Shown here piece by piece: positions 9,710 to 18,604 of a stretch of DNA of 64,000 bases (position 1 is its first letter; every line of letters begins with the position of its first letter). This DNA comes from an uncultured Gammaproteobacteria bacterium (GTDB lineage Bacteria; Pseudomonadota; Gammaproteobacteria; PS1; Pseudothioglobaceae): positions 1 to 64,000 of the forward strand of contig CABWZI010000004.1 in the NCBI GenBank assembly GCA_902509905.1, in the 5' to 3' direction. The notes below the pieces were generated by a model. The model was not told the DNA's origin. It saw nothing but the letters and a program-made list of their open reading frames with translations, and did no database searches. The translations under genes were made by a program, and so were the position numbers.

Positions 9710-11790
9710 GCCGCCTTCTCTCCCTCTATAACCATCATGTTGGCTGGAAAAACTTTAGGTAATTGCAGGCCTTTAGTCATCAAATATTGTCCACTTAGCT
9801 TTAATTTTTTAGTCATGAGTCCTTGCTGTAACTTGCCTAGTGATTTTATTTCTTTTTTATTGAGAAGAGAAATATTATACATCGACTGAGATTCAAGGCC
9901 TGCAAGCACTAGTGGAGCAGATGAGCTGAGTTCTGATGCAACATTTTGACCCGCAAAAACTACAAAATGGTCTCCATTTGAATTCATTTGGATTTCCGCA
10001 ATGACACTTTTATCAATGCAGGGAAGTCTAAGAATATTTGCATTCATCATCCAATCTCGATTCTCCTTCCACCATTGCGTTACATATTTAAGGATTAGCT
10101 TATCTTCAGAAGACAGCTCTCTTGGATCCATCTCAAAACCCATATGTCTCTGAGCTGCAACCCATGCCCTAAATGAAATCGACAACTCTCGTCCAGATGT
10201 ATGGCAAACTTTCGGGCCTACATGACTTCCAGTGACAGAGGTTGGCAGCCATAGAACTGCCTCATGCTGAATGCGCAATCTTTCGAGGGCATCGTTACTA
10301 TCGGACAACCAAACTCTTTGAGTATGCCCTAATACCCCATAATCAATCCTTCCACCGCCTGAGGAGCAGGATTCAATTTCTAGGCCGGGATGTGCCCCTC
10401 TTAGATCACCTAAAAGACTATATAGAGCCCTCGTTTGAGATGCATCTGGATAAGGAAGTACTCTATTATGATCCCACTTGATATATTCAATTGGATACTC
10501 ATTTAACAGTGAATCGATTCTTTCAAAAAGATATTCCTGCACTTTCTTGATAGAAATATCAAGAACATATTGTCCTCTTCCAAGAGATTGGCTTGCTTCT
10601 CCCATAATCCAGTCTGGATGAGAGCGAAATAAATCGCTATCTGGACTGACCATCTCGGGTTCAAACCAAAGCCCAAAAGTCATACCAGTAGAATGAATGT
10701 GCTTTATAAGCGGATGCAGACCTTCTGGATATTTTTGATTGTCGACAAACCAGTCACCTAGACTAGATTTGGCGTTGTTTCGACTCTTGAACCATCCATC
10801 ATCGAGAACGAATCTCTCAGCACCAATATCAGCGGCAAGGGTTACAATCTCTTTGAGTTCTTCAATGCTATGATCAAAATAAATTGCCTCCCAACAGTTA
10901 TAGTGAACAGGCCTAATCGAATCTTTTGGAAGATCAACAATTGAGTTAGACACAAAGCCTCTAAAGTTACAACCTACACCGCCTATTCCATCACTTGAGT
11001 GGGTAATATATAGTTTTGCGGTTTCAAAGCTTGTCCTAGGAGTTAATTCACTATTCTCTGTATGCCCAAATTGGATTTGTTTGCGTCCATCTTGGAGCTG
11101 CTCCGCAACCATACGATGACCACCAGACCAGCCATAGTGAAAACCATAGCAAGAGCCTGCATTCTCAGAACTTCCAACTGAAGGAATGATTAGTCCTGGA
11201 AAGTGAGCATGACTTGTGGTTCCAGTCCTAGATTCTCTTAGGTGAACGCCTGTAACCCATGGCGTAGTCTGCTTTCTGAATTCCCCACCCCAATGACCCC
11301 CATAATCGACCATCTCATCGCTGAGAAGAGAAGTCTCTATAACGGGTGCAGATAACCACTCCATAATGATTGGATCAATGCTTTCAATTTTGGCACCTAA
11401 AGCAAATACATCATCCTCGATCAGAGCATCAATCGTAGCTGTATACTTTAGTCCAAGATCCTTATCTTTGTAAATTAAAGTGACTGAGTTAGCACTTACC
11501 TTGTCAGCAGAAAAAACAAAACTGGATGAAAGTAGCTGTCCACTCAAATCTCTGAGCTTGCATCCTAACTGTCCAGCAAAGTTAGCAGTTTGCTCCGGTA
11601 AAATTGAAAGCTCTGGGACTAGGTCTATAAGGTTGTCTCCCCAGTCTTTTTTTGATGCCTCAAACATTTCATCTGGACTTTCATGACTAGGCAAACTGTC
11701 GCCCCAATAAATAACGCAAGGCAATCGATTACCTAAAGAGGACAACACCAATGATTGATTTTGAGTATCGAGACGCCATTGTTTTATCAT
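9706..11790 (-). CDS. GH36 alpha-galactosidase
   Basis: Removes terminal alpha-D-galactose. The 694 residues fit the usual GH36 length: an N-terminal beta-supersandwich (about 1-300), a TIM barrel (about 310-620) and a C-terminal sheet. The nucleophile is Asp440 in YIKWDHNR; the acid/base is probably Asp497 in WLSDSNDALER. FVLDDGWF and GLWFEPEMVS are further GH36 barrel motifs. No signal peptide is present, so it works in the cytoplasm on an imported substrate. It overlaps the permease gene before it and the dehydratase after it by 4 bases each, which suggests translational coupling of uptake, cleavage and oxidation. Confidence 0.95.
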   Translation of the reverse strand: MIKQWRLDTQNQSLVLSSLGNRLPCVIYWGDSLPSHESPDEMFEASKKDWGDNLIDLVPELSILPEQTANFAGQLGCKLRDLSGQLLSSSFVFSADKVSANSVTLIYKDKDLGLKYTATIDALIEDDVFALGAKIESIDPIIMEWLSAPVIETSLLSDEMVDYGGHWGGEFRKQTTPWVTGVHLRESRTGTTSHAHFPGLIIPSVGSSENAGSCYGFHYGWSGGHRMVAEQLQDGRKQIQFGHTENSELTPRTSFETAKLYITHSSDGIGGVGCNFRGFVSNSIVDLPKDSIRPVHYNCWEAIYFDHSIEELKEIVTLAADIGAERFVLDDGWFKSRNNAKSSLGDWFVDNQKYPEGLHPLIKHIHSTGMTFGLWFEPEMVSPDSDLFRSHPDWIMGEASQSLGRGQYVLDISIKKVQEYLFERIDSLLNEYPIEYIKWDHNRVLPYPDASQTRALYSLLGDLRGAHPGLEIESCSSGGGRIDYGVLGHTQRVWLSDSNDALERLRIQHEAVLWLPTSVTGSHVGPKVCHTSGRELSISFRAWVAAQRHMGFEMDPRELSSEDKLILKYVTQWWKENRDWMMNANILRLPCIDKSVIAEIQMNSNGDHFVVFAGQNVASELSSSAPLVLAGLESQSMYNISLLNKKEIKSLGKLQQGLMTKKLKLSGQYLMTKGLQLPKVFPANMMVIEGEKAA

Positions 11791-12635
11791 TTGACAGCAC
11801 CCAGAGTTAAGCCTGCAATAAAGTGTTTTTGCATTAGGAAAAACATTAGAACTGGAGGGAGTGCAGCGATAATGGAGCCTGCAGAAACCAAATGCTGGTT
11901 ATAAACCCACTGCCCGTTAAGAGAATTCAATCCTGCAGTAACAGGCATTGCTTCAGCGCCCTGAGTCAGCACAATAGCCCAAAAATAGTCATTCCAAATA
12001 AATGTAAAGATTAATACTGATAAAGCTGCCATTGCTGGGCGCATTAATGGAACAACAATGTACCAGAAAATTTTAAATTCAGAAACTCCCTCAACCCTAG
12101 CAGCTTCTATCAGTTCGTATGGCAATGCCCTTATAAAGTTACGCATGAAAAAAGTACAGAAGCCGGTTTGAAAAGCTATATGGAAGACCACTAACCCCCA
12201 TACAGAGTTGTATAAGCCAAGAGAAAGAGAAAGGTCTCTTACTGGGACCATAAGTATCTGGAAAGGGATAAAGTTCCCAGCAACAAACATAAAAAATACA
12301 AACAAGTTAAGCTTGAAACGATAAACACCCAACGCAAAACCAGTCAGGCTTGATAACACTATAGCTCCAATCACAGTTGGGATAGTGATCTTGAAACTAT
12401 TGAGTATGTAATAACCGAGTGGTGAATCTGTAAAAACTGCTGTATAGTTTTCAATAAAGTTAATTGAAGTTGGCATTCCCCAGTAGTTTCCAGAATTAAT
12501 GTCTGCTCCAGAGCGAATTGAGGTTAGAGCTACTGCGAGCAGCGGAAGCAGCCAAATAATAATAGAAATTGGAAGCGCTATCTTGTAAAGAAGTTGGGTC
12601 GATGGTTTTGTTCTTTCGATTGGAGTAGGAAACAT
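11787..12635 (-). CDS. Sugar ABC transporter permease (MalG-like)
   Basis: One of two membrane subunits of a CUT1 carbohydrate importer, 282 residues and about six transmembrane helices. The EAA loop is EAARVEGVSEFKIFWYIVVPLMRP, typical of MalG/LacG-type permeases, and the C-terminus TLGAVK is characteristic of that side of the pair. It lies 2 bp after the MalF-like gene and overlaps the GH36 start by 4 bases. It works with the ATPase at 1865-2923 and the binding protein at 13605-14843. Confidence 0.93.
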   Translation of the reverse strand: MFPTPIERTKPSTQLLYKIALPISIIIWLLPLLAVALTSIRSGADINSGNYWGMPTSINFIENYTAVFTDSPLGYYILNSFKITIPTVIGAIVLSSLTGFALGVYRFKLNLFVFFMFVAGNFIPFQILMVPVRDLSLSLGLYNSVWGLVVFHIAFQTGFCTFFMRNFIRALPYELIEAARVEGVSEFKIFWYIVVPLMRPAMAALSVLIFTFIWNDYFWAIVLTQGAEAMPVTAGLNSLNGQWVYNQHLVSAGSIIAALPPVLMFFLMQKHFIAGLTLGAVK

Positions 12636-12637
12636 AA

Positions 12638-13525
12638 TTAGCCGCCCTTCTCATCTCGATAAAGTCTATAAAGAATTGTCGCAATATAAACCATCATTAT
12701 CAATAAAAGTACGACTGCAATAGCTGCACCATACCCCATTCTAAAACCGTACTCAGAGAACGCTTTTTCATACATATAATAGGCGAGCACGCGACTAGAG
12801 CCCCAAGGCCCTCCCCCAGTCATTATATCAATCAGGTCAAAGGATCTTAATGCACCAATAATAGTCACAACAACTGCAATAAAAGTTGCAGGCTTAAGTT
12901 GAGGTAAAATTACGTACCAAAGCATTCTCCAACCTCTAGCATTATCAATTCGACCTGCTTCAATTTGCTCAGGGTCAACCGAGTTTAATCCGGTTAAATA
13001 CAGAATCATGCAGTAAGCCGTTTGAGGCCATAAACCTGCCGCAATAATTCCATAGGTAACATAGTCCTCCTCAGCAAGAATTGCAATTGTATCAAAACCA
13101 AAAAACTCTAGAATGATGTTGAGTAGTCCATTAGAGGGGTCATAAAACCAGCTAAAAACCAAGCCAACTACAACCTGAGATATGACAAAAGGAAAGAAAA
13201 ATATAGACTTATATATTCGTATCCCTCTGACTGTTTGATTAAGAAATAATGCTGCAAATAGTCCTGCTGGTACTGCCAAAAGATACAAAACTAGCCAAAT
13301 AACATTATTTTTTAATGAAACTATAAAATATTCATCATCTAAAAGTTCAATATAGTTTTCAGCTCCAATATAGGTTTTTTCTCCTAAACCATCCCACTGA
13401 TAAAAACTTAAATTGATTGATTGAAAGATAGGAAAGATAACATAAAGGGAAAACATCAAAATGCCAGGCGCCAAAAAAATCCATGGTGCAATCTTTAGTT
13501 GATTATTTTTCCAGTAAGAATACAT
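12638..13525 (-). CDS. Sugar ABC transporter permease (MalF-like)
   Basis: The other membrane subunit of the importer, 295 residues with six predicted helices and no large periplasmic loop. The EAA loop reads EAGRIDNARGWRMLWYVILPQLKP, and GLWPQTAYCMILYLTGL precedes it as in CUT1 permeases. It is separated from the binding-protein gene by 79 bp that hold a strong terminator-like hairpin, so it is probably transcribed at a lower level than the binding protein. Confidence 0.93.
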   Translation of the reverse strand: MYSYWKNNQLKIAPWIFLAPGILMFSLYVIFPIFQSINLSFYQWDGLGEKTYIGAENYIELLDDEYFIVSLKNNVIWLVLYLLAVPAGLFAALFLNQTVRGIRIYKSIFFFPFVISQVVVGLVFSWFYDPSNGLLNIILEFFGFDTIAILAEEDYVTYGIIAAGLWPQTAYCMILYLTGLNSVDPEQIEAGRIDNARGWRMLWYVILPQLKPATFIAVVVTIIGALRSFDLIDIMTGGGPWGSSRVLAYYMYEKAFSEYGFRMGYGAAIAVVLLLIMMVYIATILYRLYRDEKGG

Positions 13526-13545
13526 ACCTACTTAAGATTAAAAAA

Positions 13546-13588
13546 TTAAAAAAAAGTCCCGTGTCAAGAATACTTGAACACGGGACAT
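13546..13588 (-). terminator. Hairpin with T-tract after the sugar-binding protein gene
   Basis: GTCCCGTGTCAAG (13556-13568) pairs with CTTGAACACGGGAC (13573-13586). On the minus strand the stem is followed by a run of T. It sits between the binding-protein gene and the permeases, so it probably terminates some transcripts and lets others through, giving an excess of binding protein. Confidence 0.8.
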
Positions 13589-13604
13589 AGTAAAACCTTA
13601 TTGA

Positions 13605-14843
13605 TTAATAAAGTCTTTGACGAGCTTTTTCTAGACGCTCTAGAATCTTCTCTAAACGCTCAGGCTTAACCATGAACTCTTGAAAAGCTTCCATACCAAT
13701 AGAGGCCATTTCAGCTTTAGTGTCACGATCATAGAACTGAGCAACACCGCCTGGGGCGTCGTTATTCAGCATGCTAAATGCTTGGTTTAGGAACTTGTCA
13801 TTCGTCACTCCTGCACCAGCATTAGTTGGCAGTTGTCCAAGCGCTTTGTTCCAAGCTGTCTGAACATCAGGACGTGCTGCATAAGCTAAGAAACGCTTAG
13901 CATCTGCAACGTTTTTAGCACCAGAAGTCAAGTGGATTGTGTCCGTAGGCGCTTCTTCAGCCATAGGTATCCCTGGAGTTATTTCAGGAAACTGGAACAG
14001 TCCAAGAGTGCTATCATCAAGACCTAGCTCTTTTAATGGAGCTACAGCAAAGTTACCCATAATGTACATTGCAGCTTCACCGTTAGCCATTGGAGCTAAA
14101 GCTTCTTGCCAGCTCAGTGCAGCATGATTTTCTAGGAAGAAACCACCATCAATTAACTGCTGATAGTTCGCCATTGTTGCGCGCACTCTCTCATCAGTCC
14201 ATGCGATATCACCACTAGTAAGAGCCATATGGAAGTCATAGCCATTTGTACGAAGGTTTAAGTAGTCAAATACACCACCTGCAGTCCAAAGATACTTTGA
14301 ACCAATAGTGATTGGAGTAATGCCGTTAGCTTTTAAAGTTTCACCAGCAGCAATAAACTCATCCCAGTTAGTAGGAACAGCAATACCTAGGTCTTCAAAG
14401 ATATCTTGGCGGTAATAAACTCCCCAGTTGTAGTAAGTATATGGAATACCCCATTTCTGGCCATCCATCGTCATACCTGGAGCCGATGAAGCCATCAATG
14501 AATATAGACCCTGATCAGCCCATACATCATCAATTGGCGCAAATAATCCTGCCTCAACAAATGGAGCCATTCTATTTCCTGCATACCAGAATGCAATGTC
14601 TGGTGCATCAGCACTTAGGAAGTTACGAATTGCAGCCTTATAGCCTTCATGATCAAACAGGTTATAAACAACATCGACATCTGGGTTTTCAGCTTCGAAC
14701 CCATCTATAACAGCCTGAAATGCAGCCTTAGGTGCTGGATCTGAAGTGTCACCATTAATGACAAGTGTTCCAGCAACAGCAGAAGTACCAGCCAGAATAC
14801 CGGCGAGTGCTAAAGCTATTTGGTTTTTAAATATTTTTTTCAC
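13605..14843 (-). CDS. Galactoside ABC transporter substrate-binding protein
   Basis: Periplasmic receptor of the importer, 412 residues, solute-binding family 1 (MalE-like). A Sec signal peptide (basic MKKIFKN, hydrophobic ALALAGILAGTSAVAG) ends near residue 25. The mature part has the family fold, with WGIPYTYYNWGVYYRQDIFEDLGI and later GEAAMYIMGNF as recognisable ligand-cleft and hinge segments. A clear RBS (AGGAGAT) precedes the ATG. It is the first gene of the operon. The ligand is not readable from sequence; the enzymes downstream point to an alpha- and/or beta-galactoside. Confidence 0.92.
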   Translation of the reverse strand: MKKIFKNQIALALAGILAGTSAVAGTLVINGDTSDPAPKAAFQAVIDGFEAENPDVDVVYNLFDHEGYKAAIRNFLSADAPDIAFWYAGNRMAPFVEAGLFAPIDDVWADQGLYSLMASSAPGMTMDGQKWGIPYTYYNWGVYYRQDIFEDLGIAVPTNWDEFIAAGETLKANGITPITIGSKYLWTAGGVFDYLNLRTNGYDFHMALTSGDIAWTDERVRATMANYQQLIDGGFFLENHAALSWQEALAPMANGEAAMYIMGNFAVAPLKELGLDDSTLGLFQFPEITPGIPMAEEAPTDTIHLTSGAKNVADAKRFLAYAARPDVQTAWNKALGQLPTNAGAGVTNDKFLNQAFSMLNNDAPGGVAQFYDRDTKAEMASIGMEAFQEFMVKPERLEKILERLEKARQRLY

Positions 14844-14934
14844 TTTTTATCTCCTATTTTTTAAAAAAGTAAACTTCTTTTTTGATTACATACTTTTGTG
14901 AAGAAATTCACTTAAATATGACAAATCAAGAGTA

Positions 14935-14962
14935 AGTATACATCAATATGTATTCATGTGAA
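14935..14962 (-). promoter_or_regulatory. Putative galactoside-operon promoter and operator
   Basis: On the minus strand TTCACA (14957-14962), a 16-base spacer and TATACT (14935-14940) make a plausible sigma70 promoter about 90 bp before the binding-protein start. The inverted repeat ATACAT-CAAT-ATGTAT (14938-14953) overlaps the -10. The same architecture (16-bp spacer, operator over -10, shared AGTATACAT or GTATACAT core) occurs at iclR. The rest of the 260-bp gap (14844-15103) is AT-rich and shows no gene. Confidence 0.5.
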
Positions 14963-15103
14963 TAATTTTGTCCAACTATTAGTACAATGTTCCATTATAT
15001 GAAACTTAGTTAAAAAATTATAGGAATTTCAATACTATCACGTAATTAAATTCATTAAGTATTAGAGTGTAAAATATACGTATTCTTATTCAGGAGTAGC
15101 GTT

Positions 15104-15310
15104 ATGGGTATGCCAGGACCATTTGAACTAATTATTATTCTAGTGATTGTGCTTTTAATATTTGGTGGCAAAAGACTTAAAAATATTGGCAATGATCTTG
15201 GAGGCGCAATCAAAGGCTTCAGATCTTCGATGAAAGAATCAGAATCCAAAGAAAAGGATGAAGTCATTGAGGCTAAAGTTGAGGCTGATGACGAAACGAA
15301 TAAGAAGTAG
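15104..15310 (+). CDS. tatA: Twin-arginine translocase subunit TatA
   Basis: Pore-forming subunit of the Tat system, 68 residues. One N-terminal transmembrane helix (about 7-22) is followed by the conserved [20 protein letters not shown] hinge and amphipathic helix, then a charged tail. AGGAG lies 8 bases before the ATG. It is first in a tatABC operon. The molybdenum-containing xanthine dehydrogenase nearby is probably cytoplasmic, so the Tat clients lie elsewhere. Confidence 0.95.
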   Translation: MGMPGPFELIIILVIVLLIFGGKRLKNIGNDLGGAIKGFRSSMKESESKEKDEVIEAKVEADDETNKK

Positions 15311-15335
15311 CTTTAATTTCTAATTACTCACTCTT

Positions 15336-15632
15336 ATGTTTGATTTTGGCTTCTGGGAAATTGCCATTGTTGGCATCATCACCCTTATTGTCGTTGGTCC
15401 AGAGAAGATGCCGTCTCTCGCGAGAAAGGCAGGACTTTACTTTGGCAAGCTCAATAGATTTTTCAATAAGGTAAAGTCAGACATTAACGAAGAGTTAAGA
15501 ATGGACGAAATAAAAGAGCAAATGTCCATGGATGAGGAAAAAATTATAATCTCTGAAGTTACAGAAGATATTCAGTCCAGCGTAGATTCTCTTAGAGAAG
15601 AAAATATTCTTTCTGACAAGAAGACAAAATAA
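15336..15632 (+). CDS. tatB: Twin-arginine translocase subunit TatB
   Basis: Works with TatC to bind twin-arginine signal peptides. The 98 residues begin MFDFGFWEIAIVGIITLIVVGPEKMP, the TatB signature with the conserved Glu in the membrane helix and the GPEKMP turn (GPE/RLP in most homologues). A long amphipathic and acidic helix follows. It lies 25 bp after tatA and 3 bp before tatC. Confidence 0.95.
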   Translation: MFDFGFWEIAIVGIITLIVVGPEKMPSLARKAGLYFGKLNRFFNKVKSDINEELRMDEIKEQMSMDEEKIIISEVTEDIQSSVDSLREENILSDKKTK

Positions 15633-15635
15633 CCG

Positions 15636-16490
15636 ATGACTGATCAAAAGTATTCAATGGAGAAACTTCCTTTAGTTCAGCATCTAATTGAGCTTAGACG
15701 ATCTCTGCTTCGCTCTGTCATTGCAATTACTATCTTTTTTGTTGTTCTGTTTCCTTTTGCTGATGAAATCTACAATTTCATAGCAGATCCTATTGTTCAA
15801 GCTATACCTGGATCAAATCTAATTGCTATCGGCGTTATTTCTCCCTTTTTAACGCCTCTAAAAATGTCCTTAATCCTGGCTATATATATAGCTATGCCCT
15901 ATCTTCTCTATCAGTTATGGATGTTTGTAGCACCAGCACTTTATAGACATGAAAAAAGACTGGTGCTGCCCCTTGTTGTCTCATCAACGCTTTTGTTTTA
16001 TGCTGGAATAGTTTTTTCCTTTTATATAGTTTTTCCAGTCATCTTTGGATTTTTAGCCGGAGTGGGTCCTGACTCGGTTAACTTTGCCCCTGATATTCAG
16101 TACTATTTAGATTTTATACTGAAAGTGTCTTTTGCTTTTGGTGTGGCTTTTGAGGTTCCAGTTGTTACAATCCTTTTGATCATTTTTGGTGTGACAACAC
16201 CACAAAAACTCAAGAAAAATCGATCTTATATTATTATTGGATCATTCGTTATTGGTATGATTCTTACACCTCCCGATGTCATATCACAATTTTTAATAGC
16301 AATCCCCATTTGGCTTTTATTTGAGGGAGGTTTAATATTTTCTTCGTTTTTTAAAGTTCGTGAGAATGGTAAACAAAGAGGCTCTAACAGCTCCGAAAAT
16401 GATTGGACATCTAAATCTCATAATGACATGATGGACAAGGTGGAGCAAGAAATGAATGACAATGTTAAGAATAATGAATTAAAGAAGTAA
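15636..16490 (+). CDS. tatC: Twin-arginine translocase subunit TatC
   Basis: Six-helix membrane receptor for twin-arginine precursors, 284 residues. Conserved features are HLIELRRSLLRS near the N-terminus, the PF(L)TPLK loop after helix 1, YQLWMFVAPALYRHEKR, and the F.FGVAFEVPV segment with the conserved Glu in helix 4. The tail after about residue 245 is hydrophilic and variable. No clear terminator follows in the 81 bp before the convergent gene. Confidence 0.96.
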   Translation: MTDQKYSMEKLPLVQHLIELRRSLLRSVIAITIFFVVLFPFADEIYNFIADPIVQAIPGSNLIAIGVISPFLTPLKMSLILAIYIAMPYLLYQLWMFVAPALYRHEKRLVLPLVVSSTLLFYAGIVFSFYIVFPVIFGFLAGVGPDSVNFAPDIQYYLDFILKVSFAFGVAFEVPVVTILLIIFGVTTPQKLKKNRSYIIIGSFVIGMILTPPDVISQFLIAIPIWLLFEGGLIFSSFFKVRENGKQRGSNSSENDWTSKSHNDMMDKVEQEMNDNVKNNELKK

Positions 16491-16571
16491 CCTAAAAGAT
16501 TTGATTAGGAATTTCCTATATATCTATCTCCGATGTCGAAAGCCCGCCCTAAATTAAAATTAGTAATTAGT

Positions 16572-17321
16572 TTAAATTGGAATCGCTTGATTTCTATTTA
16601 ATCCTGTATTTGGATCAATAATTGGCTCTGATGAATATTGAGCTAGATAAGCTGTTCTTGTTTTGGTTGATTGATTTACTCCGGAGGCATGAGGCGTAAG
16701 ACTAGAAAATACCACGAGAGTTCCTGCAGAAACAAGCAAAGTCTTTGATTTGGCTTCATCGACGTCAATAAATAGGTCATTTGATTTATCTGACCATTGG
16801 TGGGTTAATACTTCTGGAGTGGTCTCTAAATTTGTAGGGATAACCGATAAGGGTCCATTCAATGAATGTGTTTCATCAAGCGCCAGCCAAGTTGACAAAT
16901 AGGGTTTATGTTCAAAATTTATGTATCCTGAGTCTTGATGCCAATTAAAACTTGATGGAGTTTTTGGCTCTTTCATTACGAATTGTTCATTGAAAATAAA
17001 TGCTTCACCATCAAGTAACTTTGTCGCAACCTCCTTTATAGGTTTGCTTTTAAGGTATCTCTGAATCGTAGGGTAATATCTACTTTGATTTTTAAGAAAT
17101 TTTCGGCCATCTTTTGAAATATCGCCGTAATGCTTATTATCGTATGACTGTTTTAATCTATTTGAGTCATTATCAATTTCATTAAAGATGCTTTCCAGAG
17201 ATTCCTTGAATTCTAACAATACTTCTGAACCAACAAAATCTTCAAATATAAGATAGCCTTGAGATTTGAATTCATTGACTTTTTGTTGTGTTAACTTTTG
17301 CATGCTGAAATTATAAGTCAA
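16572..17321 (-). CDS. Phytanoyl-CoA dioxygenase (PhyH)-family protein
   Basis: A non-heme Fe(II)/2-oxoglutarate oxygenase of 249 residues. The iron-binding triad is visible as His and Asp in NWHQDSGY (about residue 126) and a distal His in LTPHASG (about 211). The Arg in TRTAYLAQYS would hold 2-oxoglutarate. The first methionine at 17319-17321 precedes MQKL five codons in, which is an alternative start. It is transcribed alone, convergent with tatC and followed on the other side by the purine operon. Family members hydroxylate many substrates (fatty acyl-CoA, ectoine, phosphonates); nothing here fixes which. Confidence 0.85.
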   Translation of the reverse strand: MTYNFSMQKLTQQKVNEFKSQGYLIFEDFVGSEVLLEFKESLESIFNEIDNDSNRLKQSYDNKHYGDISKDGRKFLKNQSRYYPTIQRYLKSKPIKEVATKLLDGEAFIFNEQFVMKEPKTPSSFNWHQDSGYINFEHKPYLSTWLALDETHSLNGPLSVIPTNLETTPEVLTHQWSDKSNDLFIDVDEAKSKTLLVSAGTLVVFSSLTPHASGVNQSTKTRTAYLAQYSSEPIIDPNTGLNRNQAIPI

Positions 17322-17406
17322 CTTATACTAAAGTCCAAATTTCGTTTGATGTGTAAGTGAGGGTGTATACATCTATCTAAGATGTCATGATGGTATTTCT
17401 AGGACA

Positions 17407-17436
17407 AAAAAAACGCGCCAATAAGGCGCGTTTTTA
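17407..17436 (-). terminator. Rho-independent terminator of the purine-degradation operon
   Basis: AAAAACGCGCC (17409-17419) and GGCGCGTTTTT (17425-17435) form a GC-rich stem with a five-base loop, 18 bp after the stop of the BMP-type binding-protein gene. T-runs are present on both strands, so it can also work for transcripts coming the other way. Confidence 0.92.
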
Positions 17437-17453
17437 GTTTTGCTTGATGGATT

Positions 17454-18536
17454 TTAGTTTGGATATTGACTATCAATACCTTCTACATAGAAATCCATTG
17501 TTAGTAGATCAGGGAAGTTAGGTGGCGTTTCACCTTCTGCTAACCATGGGCTACCATCTTGCTTATTGATTGGACCTGTAAATGGATGAATTGCTCCCAT
17601 TGATAAATCAATAATTGCTTGCATTGCTTCATTCTTAACCTCAGTAGGCATATTATTGTTCATTGGCGCAAACTTAACCATGCCTTGCTGAACACCTGCA
17701 AAGGTATCAGAAGAAGTCCAAGTTCCATCTCTTACTGCAGCAATTCTGTCTGCATAGTAAGGACCCCAATCATTAATAATTCCAGTTAACTGAGCATTTG
17801 GACCCCATTCACGCATGTTAGAAGCTTGTCCAAACGCATGAACACCTTTCTCTTCAGCAACTGTCATTGCTGCAGTAGAGTCAGTATGCTGCATTAAGAC
17901 ATCAGCACCTTGAGCAATTAGAGCATTCGCAGCATCAGCTTCTTTACCAGGATCATACCAAGAGTAAACCCATACAACCTTGATTTGAACATCAGGATTA
18001 ACTGACTTTGCAGCTAAAAACGCTGAGTTAATTCCACGGATTACCTCTGGAATTGGGAATGATGCAATGTAACCGATAACATTGCTTTCAGTCATTCTTC
18101 CAGCAATCTTACCAATGACATGCCTTCCTTCATAGAATCTCGCTGAGTATACAGACACGTTATCCTCTAACATATATCCTGTAGCATGCTCAAACTTAAC
18201 ATCTGGATAACGCTTAGCAACCTTAATAGTTGGATTCATATAACCAAATGAAGTTGTGAAAACAATATCATTTTTACGGGCAAGACTCGTAATAACTCTC
18301 TCAGAGTCAGAGTTTTCTGCAACGTTTTCAATCGTTGTCACTATTACGTCATCACCCAACTTTTCCTTAGCATACTTGACCCCTTCATCATGCGCATAAG
18401 TCCATCCATGGTCACCAGTTGGGCCAATATAAACGAACGCTGCTTTGACAGGATCAGCTGAGACATTACTAGTAAATGCTAAAACTGCACTTAAAACAGA
18501 CAGTTTTAAAATACTAGAGAATCTACCTTTAGACAT
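17454..18536 (-). CDS. BMP-family ABC transporter substrate-binding protein (purine operon)
   Basis: Periplasmic receptor of the basic-membrane-protein (Med/PnrA) family that binds nucleosides or related purines. I start it at the ATG 18534-18536 because AAAGGAGAG lies just before it and the product then opens with a proper signal peptide (MSKGRFSSILKL...AFTSNVSA). An in-frame start 60 bases further upstream would add a basic, unlikely leader. The 360 residues carry AAFVYIGPTGDHGWTYAHD, the family's ligand-binding N-terminal strand. It is the last gene of the purine operon, 68 bp after the permease and before a strong terminator. Ligand could be a nucleobase, urate, or allantoin; undetermined. 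Confidence 0.88.
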   Translation of the reverse strand: MSKGRFSSILKLSVLSAVLAFTSNVSADPVKAAFVYIGPTGDHGWTYAHDEGVKYAKEKLGDDVIVTTIENVAENSDSERVITSLARKNDIVFTTSFGYMNPTIKVAKRYPDVKFEHATGYMLEDNVSVYSARFYEGRHVIGKIAGRMTESNVIGYIASFPIPEVIRGINSAFLAAKSVNPDVQIKVVWVYSWYDPGKEADAANALIAQGADVLMQHTDSTAAMTVAEEKGVHAFGQASNMREWGPNAQLTGIINDWGPYYADRIAAVRDGTWTSSDTFAGVQQGMVKFAPMNNNMPTEVKNEAMQAIIDLSMGAIHPFTGPINKQDGSPWLAEGETPPNFPDLLTMDFYVEGIDSQYPN

Positions 18537-18604
18537 ACTTCTCTCTCCTTTTAATTGTTGAACAAATTTACTTACTTTCTTACTTCTTAAATACAATCAC
18601 CTAA

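Noticed and set aside
16500-16560. Terminator for tatABC
   Set aside because: The AGGAA-T-TTCCT inverted repeat is too short and lacks a T-tract.
17365-17373. A third GTATACATC near the start of the phytanoyl-CoA-dioxygenase-like gene
   Set aside because: It matches the core of the putative IclR operator, but no clear second half-site is present and the sequence is short and AT-rich, so chance is likely.
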